Part shown: positions 10,698-20,950 of the stretch, in pieces
Layout: each line of letters begins with the position of its first letter
Numbering within the stretch: the first letter of the stretch is position 1
Origin: Balanoglossus misakiensis
Lineage: Eukaryota; Hemichordata
NCBI GenBank assembly: GCA_040954595.2
Contig: CM082591.2
Location: 2,170,001 to 2,234,000 of the forward strand
Reading direction: 5' to 3'
DNA length: 64,000 nt
Translations under genes and position numbers: made by a program
The notes under the pieces: model-generated
The model's database searches: none
The model's input: only the letters and a program-made list of their open reading frames with translations
Told to the model about the DNA's origin: nothing

Positions 10698-11160
10698 CCT
10701 AAAGTTTGACAAGAGAGCACATTGCAAACTGTTAGCATTGAAAATCACTTAACACATTGTTACTTATAGAAAATTGATTACATTTTTTTAACATAAAGCA
10801 AACTACACTGATATACTGACAGAACTATCTGACCAGTCTCGAAAACAATTATTTTGTAAAATGCTTTTCAAAATTCTGATACTGGTACTCTTTTGCAAAA
10901 GGAACATGTTTTAAATAGTAGCATCTTGTGCCATGACGAAGCAGTTCATTAAAGGATTTGTTGTCGATAATATTCACTCCAAGCTGCGAAATTTAGTATC
11001 CTGTGTTACAACAAAATACAGGTACTGTGGTGGGTTCGTACAATGGTTAATTTGAGTTCAAGGGGGCGAGTGTAGTTCAAGATCAGTGTAACTCACCTGC
11101 TGAGATGTCTTGATATAGGAAGTACGAAAGCCTCTGTTGCTGTCTCCCTGTCCTGAACGC
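10698..11160 (-). promoter_or_regulatory. 5' untranslated exon and promoter region of copy A
   Basis: The minus strand shows a donor (exon end 11097, GTGAGTT) and, at 10700-10699, an acceptor CTTTAG directly before G-ATG. A TATA-like TTAAAAG lies around 11158-11165. Together these suggest an untranslated first exon of roughly 40 bases and a 398-base intron. The transcription start is not determined. Confidence 0.5.
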
Positions 11161-11169
11161 TTTTAACTC

Positions 11170-12842
11170 CAAATAGAACGTCAAACTTTTTTCCCAGGTT
11201 TTGACCCGTGACGTCAGCCCTCTGTCCGCGTTGTTATCGCGTTATCACGCGTTGAAAACGTCAGCCCCCACGTGAAAAGTCTGTCAAAAAGTGACTTCTG
11301 AGTACTACCGCATGGTTTTGAGAGCTATACTCAAAATTATTGGTTTTGTGTTTGCGAAGGAACCCCAGTTTTTGTGTACAAAATGTACTGAGCTGAGAAT
11401 TCCACATCTTGCGTTCTTGTAAGACGCTTGGCAACATTTCTTCGTGTTTGTTCGTGTCACGAATTCATTCGCCTCAAACCCATGAATAAATTACGAGATA
11501 ATGAGCTGTTACTTTTTGCAATGTTGTCATGGTAGCTGTTTGAATTTTAAACCATACGGGTTGTCCCTCTACACGTATCCATGTCAACACGTTCACAGTT
11601 TCAAACATCACTTTTGAAGAAAAAAATATATTGGATATAGGGTCGAGAATACCTAATTAATTAACATACATCAACTGAGCTTCCTATCGTTATCTGATAT
11701 CCTCCATTATCAGCGATGGTTGTCACTTGCAACTGGAAATGTTTTAAACCATTCAATCTATTATCAACAACAGCTTTTATTTTCTCACAGCTAGCAAGAT
11801 ATCCAACCAATTATCAGGTGACACCTCTTTCCATAAGTAAATGACCTCCGGTCCAAAATTTCACAATGTCACAGTCGGACAAAGACACGCCTTTGCCCTT
11901 GAAATTTCTGTCCCGGTTTTCTGAATCAGTTATCAGATAACGAGACGAAGCATCCGAATATAAACGATTCGTGCCCCGAGAGACCGACAGCATAATTTAA
12001 TTCAGGGGTAGCTACCACCAATGTACTGGTGATGTATCGCAAAACTGCATTGTTTTCAAGATGGCGGTTGACTTGCCAGTAATGTCGTATAGCGGCCATT
12101 TTGTCCACACTAGTCTGGGCATTATGGCGGTTGGTGCGTAGCCGACCCCGGCTATTCTGTAGCACAGCGCTGCCGGCGATAGAATTGGGTCAGGCAACCA
12201 GACTATGTGTGGGGGATGTACACACATGCAAGTGTATTGTAGTTTAGCTCGGATGTTCAATAGTGTCCGTAAACTTTATTTTGAGTTTGGGGGAACTCTA
12301 TTTAAGAACGTTAACACATAAGAAAATGATTAATCAAGGTAATAAGACTCCAGAAAGTCGACTCATTGTGTCAAAAATTTAGATGACACATTTCCCCTTG
12401 ACTGTTTAATTCAATATGATGCAATATCTCATTGATACAAAAAATAACACATTGTAATGGGACGACCACCTGTGGCAAGCTGTATATCACCTCATAAGTA
12501 ATTTTAACTTTTGGATTTGTAGATTGAGATCCCCAAGCATAAAATAACAATGAACACAGACACAGAGAATACTCTATTGACTCTACGTTGTTTAAGCCTT
12601 ACCGGCATTATATTTATTGAACGTAACTTCTGTTTAACACGATTTTGTTTGAATGCGTATGTTCTTGAAAGTGCAACTAAAATTCCATTGATAGATAATT
12701 CAAATTATATAACCCCGCCTGGTCATTTATGAAAAAGAGACATTGACCATGAAAATTTTTTTGGAGTTTGGCTAAACGACGCCATGACCAAGCTGGCAAG
12801 CACATTTAACTATTCCAGAGCCATCTGAAATCTGTCATCTGA
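11170..12842. other. Intergenic region between copies A and B
   Basis: AT-rich with no coding exon recognised. Around 12058-12130 there are several ATGGCGG / CGGCCAT motifs resembling YY1 sites. A minus-strand AATAAA at 12618-12613 could end copy B transcripts. Confidence 0.5.
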
Positions 12843-15800
12843 TTAAGAGTAATAACAATAATGCAGTCTATGGTCGTCGTCTTCGCCAGCATCCTCAAGC
12901 GGGTGATATCCTCCCTTGTCGCTCTTCGAAAAGGCATCCTCGCAGTCCCAGTAAAACCACTGATGGCTCACAGACATTCCGTAGACATTAGGGCAGGCAG
13001 ACGTGCGCTTAATTAGTGCAAACGGCTTGTCTGTGGGAAAGTACATGAGTTTACTAGACGAGCCATCATCACGACAGCAATAGTAGATTTTGGTATTGTC
13101 GTCGTACTCGCCGTCAGGTAAAGTACCGCCATAGCGATTAATATTACCACTGTCTTCATCATCCCAGTAGATCCAGCCGCTCGAGAAACCTGTTAAACAC
13201 AATGTACACATAGCAGCATGTTAACACTCCGAGCAAATAGACCACTTTCCGAACACCACAAGACCCTGCGAGATATCGCGTGGCTAAGCAGTTTACATGG
13301 GAGGAAACGCACAAAAAACGCGACCCGCCTTGTTAAACGGAACAAAACTTGCAAGTTTAAAGTAAAAACTTTGATGTTATCAATGTGTTACTGGTGGGAA
13401 AGTTACCTGACGGACAGCTGTATTTCTCGAATATGCAGTAATGTCCACTGGTCCATTTCCAATCATATGATTTGGCCTGGGTAGTGGTTTTCATGCAAAA
13501 ATTCTGGTCCATGTCATCTTCGTAAACGGGTCCCTGCAAATCGTATGGATCCGACCAGTCATTGCTGGCATTACTGTCTTCGGTGTCGTGTCGACGATAT
13601 CCCGTGTTCCAGCTAAAACCGGAAGAAGATGGGCATTCGTCAGTTGTCATGGGCAGTCCGTAGGTACCGGTAGGCCACGTGATCGGTGTTTGGACCGATG
13701 GGTCTGGAGAAGAAGAAAAAACAACCCCGTTAGGTGTGCATCCACCCTCTCAGGAATCTGTGTAATGCATACACTCAACGAAGTGCTATTTGAGCGGACA
13801 CAGTGAACGCACCTCATTGACAGATTTTCCTAAAATGATAGTCCTCTCATATTTGAGGAATATTTTGCTCAAGGCAACTTTACATTATTTTCGCTTAACA
13901 TTGAGAATAAAAATTAGTGGTCACATTGCAAAATTGTCTCAAATGTCAAAATCAAAATGGCCGCCAATCTCTGTATTCATACCGTGGAGACAATTTAAAG
14001 TAGTGATTTTAGTATTAAAACAATCCGGCAAACACTTTAATCTAGAAGGGGACAAAATGAAAGGTTTGGAGGGCTATCATTTGTTATGAAAATCTGTCCC
14101 CAGGGCGCGAACTACATAATCAACAGTTCTGAAATAAAACTGTAGTGTACTGAGTATTATATTATACCAGTATATTGATGGTGTAAATCACGCTATTTGA
14201 TTGGTCGAGACACGACACGTGACCGTGATATATTAGCCATATACCACAGTCATATATCATAGTTAAAGAAAATGCCTTTTTAAAATGTTTTATGCAAAGT
14301 TTCAATATACTGGCATAATATAATAGCAATAAAACACCCCCAGCCATGGTATACCACTCGATTTTGACCAGTTCAACTCCATATACGCACTCGCTATCGC
14401 TCGTGCGTATATGTCGTGAACTGGTCAAAATCTCGTGATATACCATGGCTGGGGGTGTTTTATTGCTTAATCATACTATACGGAGATGGTGCATTCTTCC
14501 AAGCAGCGTATTCCTGCAACGCTGTTGCCACGTGATTCTCTTTGACCCCAAGGTCGGTCAGGTCATTAGGTTGACATCCAGATTGGTTCATGTACTTCTC
14601 AAAGTGCCGCCAATAATCATGGTCGAACGTCTCATTGATGCTGATGACCCGGATGGAGATAGGCAGGTCTAACTGATTACTTCCGGTTACTGTGTTGACA
14701 ATCAGGCTACCAAATCTTGAAGTTACTTGATTTTCAAAGCTGAACATGTCAACAACAACCGAGTCTTTATATCCGTTGTATGAACCGCCGTAAGATACTG
14801 TGCTGCTATACTGTGTATGAAATAATAACACGGTTTTAATGAAGCACATAGATACATTGATACAGATACTAGTACATACATACATACATACATACATACA
14901 TACATACATACATACATACATACATACATACATTCTTGGTTGTTGTTTACACTTACCGATTCATAAGCATCAAAACAAAAATCCGATTCATCCTTTGCAT
15001 AAATATCAGATTCTTTTGTTCCCAGATTGACTTCGACTATGACATCCTATGAAAATACCAGATACAAAATCCTGAAGTTACGTATTTACTTTGGTATAGT
15101 TTGGGGTGGGCGATTTTGTAAACCAAAGTAGATAGCGACTAGCGTGCGCGCTGTGACATGACTTAATGTCTTACCGTTCCCCACGTATCTAGAAACTCCA
15201 TGTATGCTGTCTGATTGTAGACTGCTGGCAAGGCACAGACCGCTGCAGCAAAGTCAAATGTAACAGGGTATTTCAGTGCTTCGACATTTTCCAGTTGATA
15301 CCTGGCTGAGCCTCGATCGCAACGAGATCGTTCTTCGTACAAAACATCACCCTGCACGTGCGCAGTGTTGTACACTTCGTCATAAACTGAAAAAAAAATC
15401 ATGGACAAGTAAAATACTGTTCCTATTGAGTGGTTCTGGCATAAGTCCTTGCTTTTTCTTTGTATGAATTCATTACACGATGTGGGAATTTTTCTCTCAT
15501 TGAGGGCCAGTTTATATCATGTCTAACGAAACATTATGTATGAAAATGTGGATTAATGCTACCTACTTTCATTAATTGTGAATTCTTTGCCAGTAGAATG
15601 AGATATACCATCTGAAAGAGTAATAGGACAAAACATGATAGAAACAACAAACATAGGAAGGCAGACAGACAGACAGTAAGTCAGTCAGTCAGTCAGTCAA
15701 ACATACAATCCAAAAATTTAAAAATATTTGATCAATTAATCTTCAATTCGTCTTCACATGTTCTTTGCAGCTATGCACTAACATGAAGGAATTAATCCAC

Positions 15801-16259
15801 TTGCTCTATTTCAAACTCAAGTGAATTAGCACATTGGTTGTTGTTGATTTTAACGCACACAGACAATCTCAAATCTTGGTCTACCTTACCTATTCGTACT
15901 ACATCGTCTACGATATTTCTTTGATAACTTTCAGTGCCCCAGAAAACGTAGTCCGTTGTTTGCCATGAGCATGAAGATGCTATGTTGTACTCCACTTGGT
16001 CAGGTCTCTGATACGTTCCATCGTCAGACGTATAGCCTTGGTAGTAGGAAAGTTCCAAGATGTTGCTCTTTGTCATGATGCCCGGGTCTATCCCACCATC
16101 GAAGGTCTTTGTTCCCATCGGGTTGCCCAGGATTACGTTGTATCCCAGGCCTATGTGTTCGACCCCGGCTGGTGCAGGCAACGGTTGTGGTGATGGTGTC
16201 GTTTGGCACCCTGCCTGCGACACCAACATCATCGCCACTGGTAATAGCACTGACAACAT
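12843..16259 (-). CDS. MACPF-ApeC secreted protein, copy B
   Basis: Coding exons (minus) are 16259-15890, 15611-15567, 15386-15175, 15046-14957, 14810-14477, 13703-13407 and 13189-12843, giving 564 residues. The start ATG at 16259 opens a signal peptide (MLSVLLPVAMMLVSQAGC) followed by a Pro/Thr-rich linker. The MACPF-type region spans about residues 40-350, with YNVILGNP, YMEFLDTWGT joined to DVIVEVNLGTK (Asp where copy A has the signature His), and the 111-residue exon beginning YSSTVSYGGS. The ApeC domain occupies residues 351-564, with ITWPTGTYGLP, GFSSGWIYWDDED, GTLPDGEY, YCCRDDG, YFPTD and the terminal LHYCYYS. A minus-strand TATA box lies 46 bases upstream of the ATG. Intron 5 holds nested palindromes next to its donor, and intron 4 a CATA microsatellite. 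Role inferred from the family: secreted bacterial recognition or membrane attack. Confidence 0.9.
13236..13303 (+). repeat. Dispersed short repeat, copy 2 of 4
   Basis: Begins AATAGACCACTTTCC and contains the core CTGCGAGATATCGCGTGGC. It lies in the last intron of copy B. Related copies are at about 1618, 17779 and 21463, all in the same orientation. Confidence 0.7.
14155..14325. mobile_element. MITE-like foldback element with 24-bp terminal inverted repeats
   Basis: The left end 14155-14178 is the inverse complement of 14302-14325 with one mismatch (TATTATATTATACCAGTATA against TATTATATTATGCCAGTATA). The interior is AT-rich and non-coding. It lies in intron 5 of copy B. Size and structure fit a non-autonomous DNA transposon; no target duplication was confirmed. 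Confidence 0.55.
14325..14467. repeat. Long near-perfect hairpin beside a splice donor
   Basis: A 143-base palindrome with arms of about 60 bases. It begins AGCAATAAAACACCCCC and ends with the exact inverse GGGGGTGTTTTATTGCT; TTTTGACCAGTTC pairs with GAACTGGTCAAAA. It abuts the MITE-like element and ends nine bases inside intron 5 of copy B, whose donor is at 14476-14475. It may be the second half of a composite foldback transposon. Confidence 0.85.
14873..14933. repeat. (CATA)n microsatellite
   Basis: About 15 uninterrupted tetranucleotide units in intron 4 of copy B. Short open frames reading MYVCMYVC or TYIHTYIH across it are artefacts. Confidence 0.95.
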
Positions 16260-16304
16260 TTTAGCCAAAACTTCTCAAACTGAGAGAAAGAAGCAAACAA
16301 CCCT

Positions 16305-16312
16305 CTTATATA
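16305..16312 (-). promoter_or_regulatory. TATA box of copy B
   Basis: TATATAAG on the minus strand, inside CACTATATAAGAGGG, 46 bases upstream of the copy B ATG at 16259. This predicts a start site near 16280 and a 5' untranslated leader of about 20 bases. Copy C has a weaker TATA-like GATAAAAGG at 20452-20444 followed by the same GTTGTTTGC, so this promoter block is shared by the duplicates. Confidence 0.65.
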
Positions 16313-17386
16313 GTGAGTGTCTAACGACCTTTACTCATCTTCCAAGAAACGGTTTCAAGATATAGGTCGCATCAGGTGTAACTTTTCTCACTGATAGGCA
16401 GCTTTTTTTTACACTCGGTGTCATTTAAGAAGTTTTAGTACGACTGGCCTAGACGCAAAGAGGGTTCATGTACAGGGCAGTCGATTTCATAAACGGTGAG
16501 CCGTCACAAACTGCTGCCTGAATTAAGATGACATTTTGAAAAGCCGTGTGGTTCAGAAGCAAGATCGTGATTAGCTGAAATGACGTTAACTATTTTGAAA
16601 GATATTAGAATTTGGAGTCGTTTTTAAATGAAAACACGGTTGACGTGATCAGTATTAAAGGTGCAGAGATTACGGTATTGGGGGTTATATTGTGCAGATT
16701 CTACTGTGGTCTTTGCAAGCTAGTTATATGTATCATCCGTCACAATTATAAAATGCAACCCCCTCTTAAAAATGGTATAGGCAGACTGAAACTACATACT
16801 GTTTAAACCAAAATTGGATAAGCATTCAGTTTAAATTACCTTAGATTAGATTAGACAACACAACATACATTAACACATCATGCACTCATTAATTAAATAT
16901 TATCAGAGCAGAAGATAATGCAGAATGATTCATCAGTTTTAAGTGGATTAGGTATTATGTTAGAACATGATAACATGTTAGTAGCCAAGCTTTTCGTAGA
17001 AGTTCCAGTTGGTACGCAACCAAATTCTTCTCACAACTATAAGGCTATTGTGACAAAGTTTATGAAACTAGTGGGACCAATCAAATGTGGAGATTGAAAA
17101 TGTAGCTGATAGTCGGGGGGGGGGGGGGTAGATGGGTTGGACAGGTGACTTGCACCTGTAGAAAGCGTCCATCAGGAGCCCACAAAGCTAATAAGTTTAG
17201 AGTGTCAGTTCATCTGAGTACGTTTATTGCTATATAACCATTTATTGTTCTTTCTTGTCAATTATGCCATCGCTTAATAACTGTTTCATTAATGTCATGA
17301 TAATTAATACAGTCACAAAGTCTTGATGAAGAACAGTAATTGTTTCGTTAGGAGTTGTCGTCTGGAATATATTGCTCGTTGATTGC
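16313..17386. other. Intergenic region between copies B and C
   Basis: No coding exon recognised. It contains a G14 homopolymer at 17115-17128 and two minus-strand AATAAA signals (17246-17241 and 17228-17223) suited to copy C. Confidence 0.55.
17223..17246 (-). terminator. Two AATAAA poly(A) signals of copy C
   Basis: Minus-strand AATAAA at 17246-17241 and 17228-17223, about 140-160 bases past the stop codon at 17387-17389. Confidence 0.5.
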
Positions 17387-20381
17387 TTAAGAGTAGTAAC
17401 AGTAATGCAGTTTATGGTCATCGTTGCCACCATCCTCCAGCGGGTGAAATCCGCCTTTGCCGGTGGCCGGGAAGGCATCCTCGCAATCCCAGAAAAACCA
17501 TTGATGGCTCACAGACATGCCGTAGACATTGGGACAGCTTGATGTGCGCTTGACCAGGACAAATGGCCAGTCTGTGGGAAAGTACATGAGTTTGGTTGCA
17601 GGTCCATCTTGGCGGCAACAATAATCAATGTTGGTATTGTCGTCGTATGTACCATCTGGAAGAGTTCCACCCGCTCCGTTTCCATTAAACGTGTCCTCGT
17701 CGTCCCAAAAGATCCAGCCACTGGAGAAACCTATCACAGTACACAGACAGAGAAAGATATCATTACTCTGACCAGACAATAGACCACTTTCCAAACTTCA
17801 CGAGACCCTGCGAGATTTCGCGTGTTAGGCTGTTTATATGGGAAGTCATTCTCGTGTGGCACAGGACAAAGAACATGGTATACAAATTCTAGTTGGTCTT
17901 TGTGTCATAGAAAGTTTAATACCTGATGGACAACTGCCTTTCTTGAAAATACAGTATTCGCCACTGGTCCATTTCCAATCATACGACGTGGCCTGGTTTG
18001 TGGTTTTCATGCAGAAATTCTGATTCATGTTGTTTGTGGCGTAGGGCCCCTTCAGGTCATACGGATTGGACCATGAATTGCTTGGACCCGTATCTTCTGT
18101 GTCGTGTTCGCGCCATCCTGTGAACCAACTGAAACCGGAAGACAACGGGCACCCTAGGTTTGGCGTGGGAAGTCCATAGGTTCCGGTGGGCCAAGTGATT
18201 GGTGTTTGTACGGACGGGTCTGAAAGCAAAAGCAGAAGTAGACTCATAAACTTCTTCAGTTATCTGAGTCTAAGTAATCAGACTTTGTGTTTGGTTTATT
18301 ACGAATTTTTATCACGACCAATATCTTGGATGAGAGGATATATGCCTGCATGTATGTACTACTTTTCTTACAAGACTGCGCGTTATACTTCCGCGTCATA
18401 CCTGATGTGGAAGGCGCGTTCTTCCAGACTGCATATCCTTGCAAGGCCGTTGCTATGTGACCCTGTATGGTTCCCAGTTCGGCCAAGTCTTCCAGCTCAC
18501 ACCCTCCCTCGTTTACAAATCTGCAAAACTGCCTCCAGTAACCGTAGCCGATGACCTCATCGATGCTGATGATTCGGATGGAGATGGGTACATCGAGTTC
18601 TTCACTTCCGGTTGTTGTGTCGGCCAGAAGACTGCCAAATCTCGAAGTGACTTGGTTCTCGAAGCTGAACATGTCGACAACGACTGAATCTTTGAACCCG
18701 TTATATGAGCCACCGTATGACACAGTGCTGCTATACTGTGATTGGAGAATAAAACAGAACAATATGCAAATTTATATAGTTGTTCACCTGGATGACACTC
18801 ATATCCTTTAGATACATTTTGTCAGCATCTTTAAGTCATGTCGAAGTCTCTAGATTCTTAAATATTATAATGTAACTGTCTTTTATTTATTTTGTTTAAA
18901 ATTACTAGACTTACCGATTCGTAAGCAAAAAAGCAGAATTCCGACCCAGCCATTGTATAGATATCTGATCGTTTGGTTCCTACATTGACTTCAACAATCA
19001 CGTCCTGCAAAAGTCATTTGATCAGCAGTTATTTAAATTAATGTAAATTATTAAAGGCTGGTGAAACTTTCAAAGGTATCAAAAGTCTTCTTATGTCTCT
19101 ACTTCCGCTAGGCATACTGTCATTTTAGGGTGTCGTGTGCAAAACTGTGACGTGAGCAAGACTGTGTCGTGTGCAAATATACATTCAGTATAATAACAAA
19201 ACTTGTCACATGATTTATCATAAAGGTACATCGTACAGCGCCACAATTCAGATATAAAAATTGATAAACTGAGTCAACTACTAATAGCTGATAATATATG
19301 ACTGATACATGTAGCAGTTATTGCGTCTGACAGACAGGCAGGCAGACATACAGACAAACCTCTGTGCATCAAGATATCAATCATTGTTCTCACCGTTCCC
19401 CATGTATCTAGAAAGGTCATGTATGTATTCTCGTCGTATGTTGTCGGCAATGCACACACTGCTGCAGCAAATGCACTTGTCAGTGGATATTCCAGAGTTT
19501 CAACATTTTCCAGCTGATATCTGGCCGAACCTCGGTCACATCGAAATCTTTCTTCGGACAAGGCATTCCCTTGCACGTGTGTACTGTCGTACACCACGTT
19601 ATAGACTGGAGGTTAATTGAACAGAAAGGGGGCTCGTATTACTAAAGAATAACTATTCGAAATTATCAGTCACCGTTCCAGTTTTGGCATGTCACAACGG
19701 TCAGCGGTCCAATTTCTCTCGCTTGCATATGGCCGGCCATAGTTTGTTCTAAAGCATGTCATTTTCAGTGTATATATGATACTCTCTGCCAAGTACAATA
19801 ATACAATATAAAAGTTATCATAAATAGGGCCATCTGATCCACCTACTTTCATTGATTGTAAATTCCTTGCCGGAAGAATGAGATGTTCCACCTAAATGAG
19901 TAAAAAGATAACAAGAAAATTATGTCTACAAAGAATCAAATAATTAACATAAATGTTTGCGACGTCACACACGTGAGTGAAGATGTTTACTCTACAAGAA
20001 GTTTGATATACATAAGGAAGCCTTACCTATCCGTACGGAATCTTCTGCAATGTTTCTTTGGTAAGTCTGTGTTCCCCAGAAAACGTAGTCAGTTCTTTCC
20101 CATGTACACGAATCTGTGATATTGTACTCCACTTGGTCCGGTCTCAGGTATACACCGTCGCCAGAGGTATAGCCTTGATCGTACGTCAGTTCCAAGATGC
20201 TGCTCTCGATCATGATGCCGGGGTCTATCCCACCATCGAAGGTCTTGGTGCCCATCGGGTTGCCCAGGACTATATTGTACCCCATGCCTATAGTTTCGAT
20301 CCCAGCTGGTGCGGGCATAGGTGTTTGGCATGTCACTCGAGACACAAACACCAGGACAACAGATAATAGTATTGTCGACAT
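17387..20381 (-). CDS. MACPF-ApeC secreted protein, copy C
   Basis: Coding exons (minus) are 20381-20027, 19891-19847, 19605-19394, 19004-18915, 18735-18402, 18219-17923 and 17730-17387, giving 558 residues. The chosen ATG gives a compact signal peptide (MSTILLSVVLVFVSRVTC); in-frame ATGs up to 20423 would add 14 residues but fall close to the predicted transcription start. The MACPF-type region (about residues 25-345) has GYNIVLGNPMGTKTFDGG and YMTFLDTWGT joined to DVIVEVNVGTK. The ApeC domain (346-558) has TWPTGTYGLPTP, YDWKWTSGEYCIF, GGTLPDGTYDDNT, YCCRQDG, YFPTDWPFVLVKR and the terminal LHYCYYS. Exon lengths match copy D exactly, and exon 3 encodes an identical peptide. Intron 6 contains a copy of the dispersed repeat. 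Function inferred as for the other copies. Confidence 0.9.
17779..17845 (+). repeat. Dispersed short repeat, copy 3 of 4
   Basis: AATAGACCACTTTCC followed by CGAGACCCTGCGAGATTTCG and a GTTTATATGGGA tail. It lies in the last intron of copy C, at the same relative position as the repeat in copies B and D. Confidence 0.7.
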
Positions 20382-20950
20382 TTTACCGGAGCGGCGATGC
20401 AACGCCATTAACATTCGCGACATTGGAATCTGAAAGCAAACAACCTTTTATCAAACAGTAATTTTCCGTGACCCCCAAACGTCCACCTACAAACTAATGT
20501 CAAAGATGCGTTCGACGTCACTTTTTTACAAGCGAGGGCGCTCTTGTAGTTACCTGCTAGCCAGTTCCATGATTTATTTCTGAAATGATCCAGTTGAAAC
20601 ATCACTCAGCAGTGAGGACGAAGACATTTTATGGTGGTTTCACGTGCACTCGTTTACTCAAATTCATGATTGACTGTAATATAGTGCACAGGGCTCAATC
20701 ATTACAGTTTCTCTTCGGGGACTTGTCGGTCAGTGCAGGCGTGCTCGGGAATTTCCGGAAATGGAATGGGAGGTCATACGAAACGGTGTTTGGTAGAGGA
20801 ACAATGGGCACATGATGGAATGTGGTGTAACTATAGGACTGAGCTCTCGGGTTATATTCCTGGGGCAAGGTAACCGCCGCTTTATTCATTCACAAAGTTA
20901 GCCAAAACACGAAATAACACATACACATGCGCTTCTTATTTAATGTTCCT
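20382..20950. other. Promoter of copy C and 3' flank of copy D
   Basis: A TATA-like minus-strand GATAAAAGG lies at 20452-20444. A minus-strand AATAAA at 20886-20881 lies 65 bases past the copy D stop. No other coding sequence was recognised. Confidence 0.5.
20881..20886 (-). terminator. AATAAA poly(A) signal of copy D
   Basis: Minus-strand AATAAA 65 bases beyond the copy D stop codon. Confidence 0.5.

Noticed and set aside
14723-15030. Frames reading MYVCMYVC and TYIHTYIH
   Set aside because: Translation of the CATA microsatellite.
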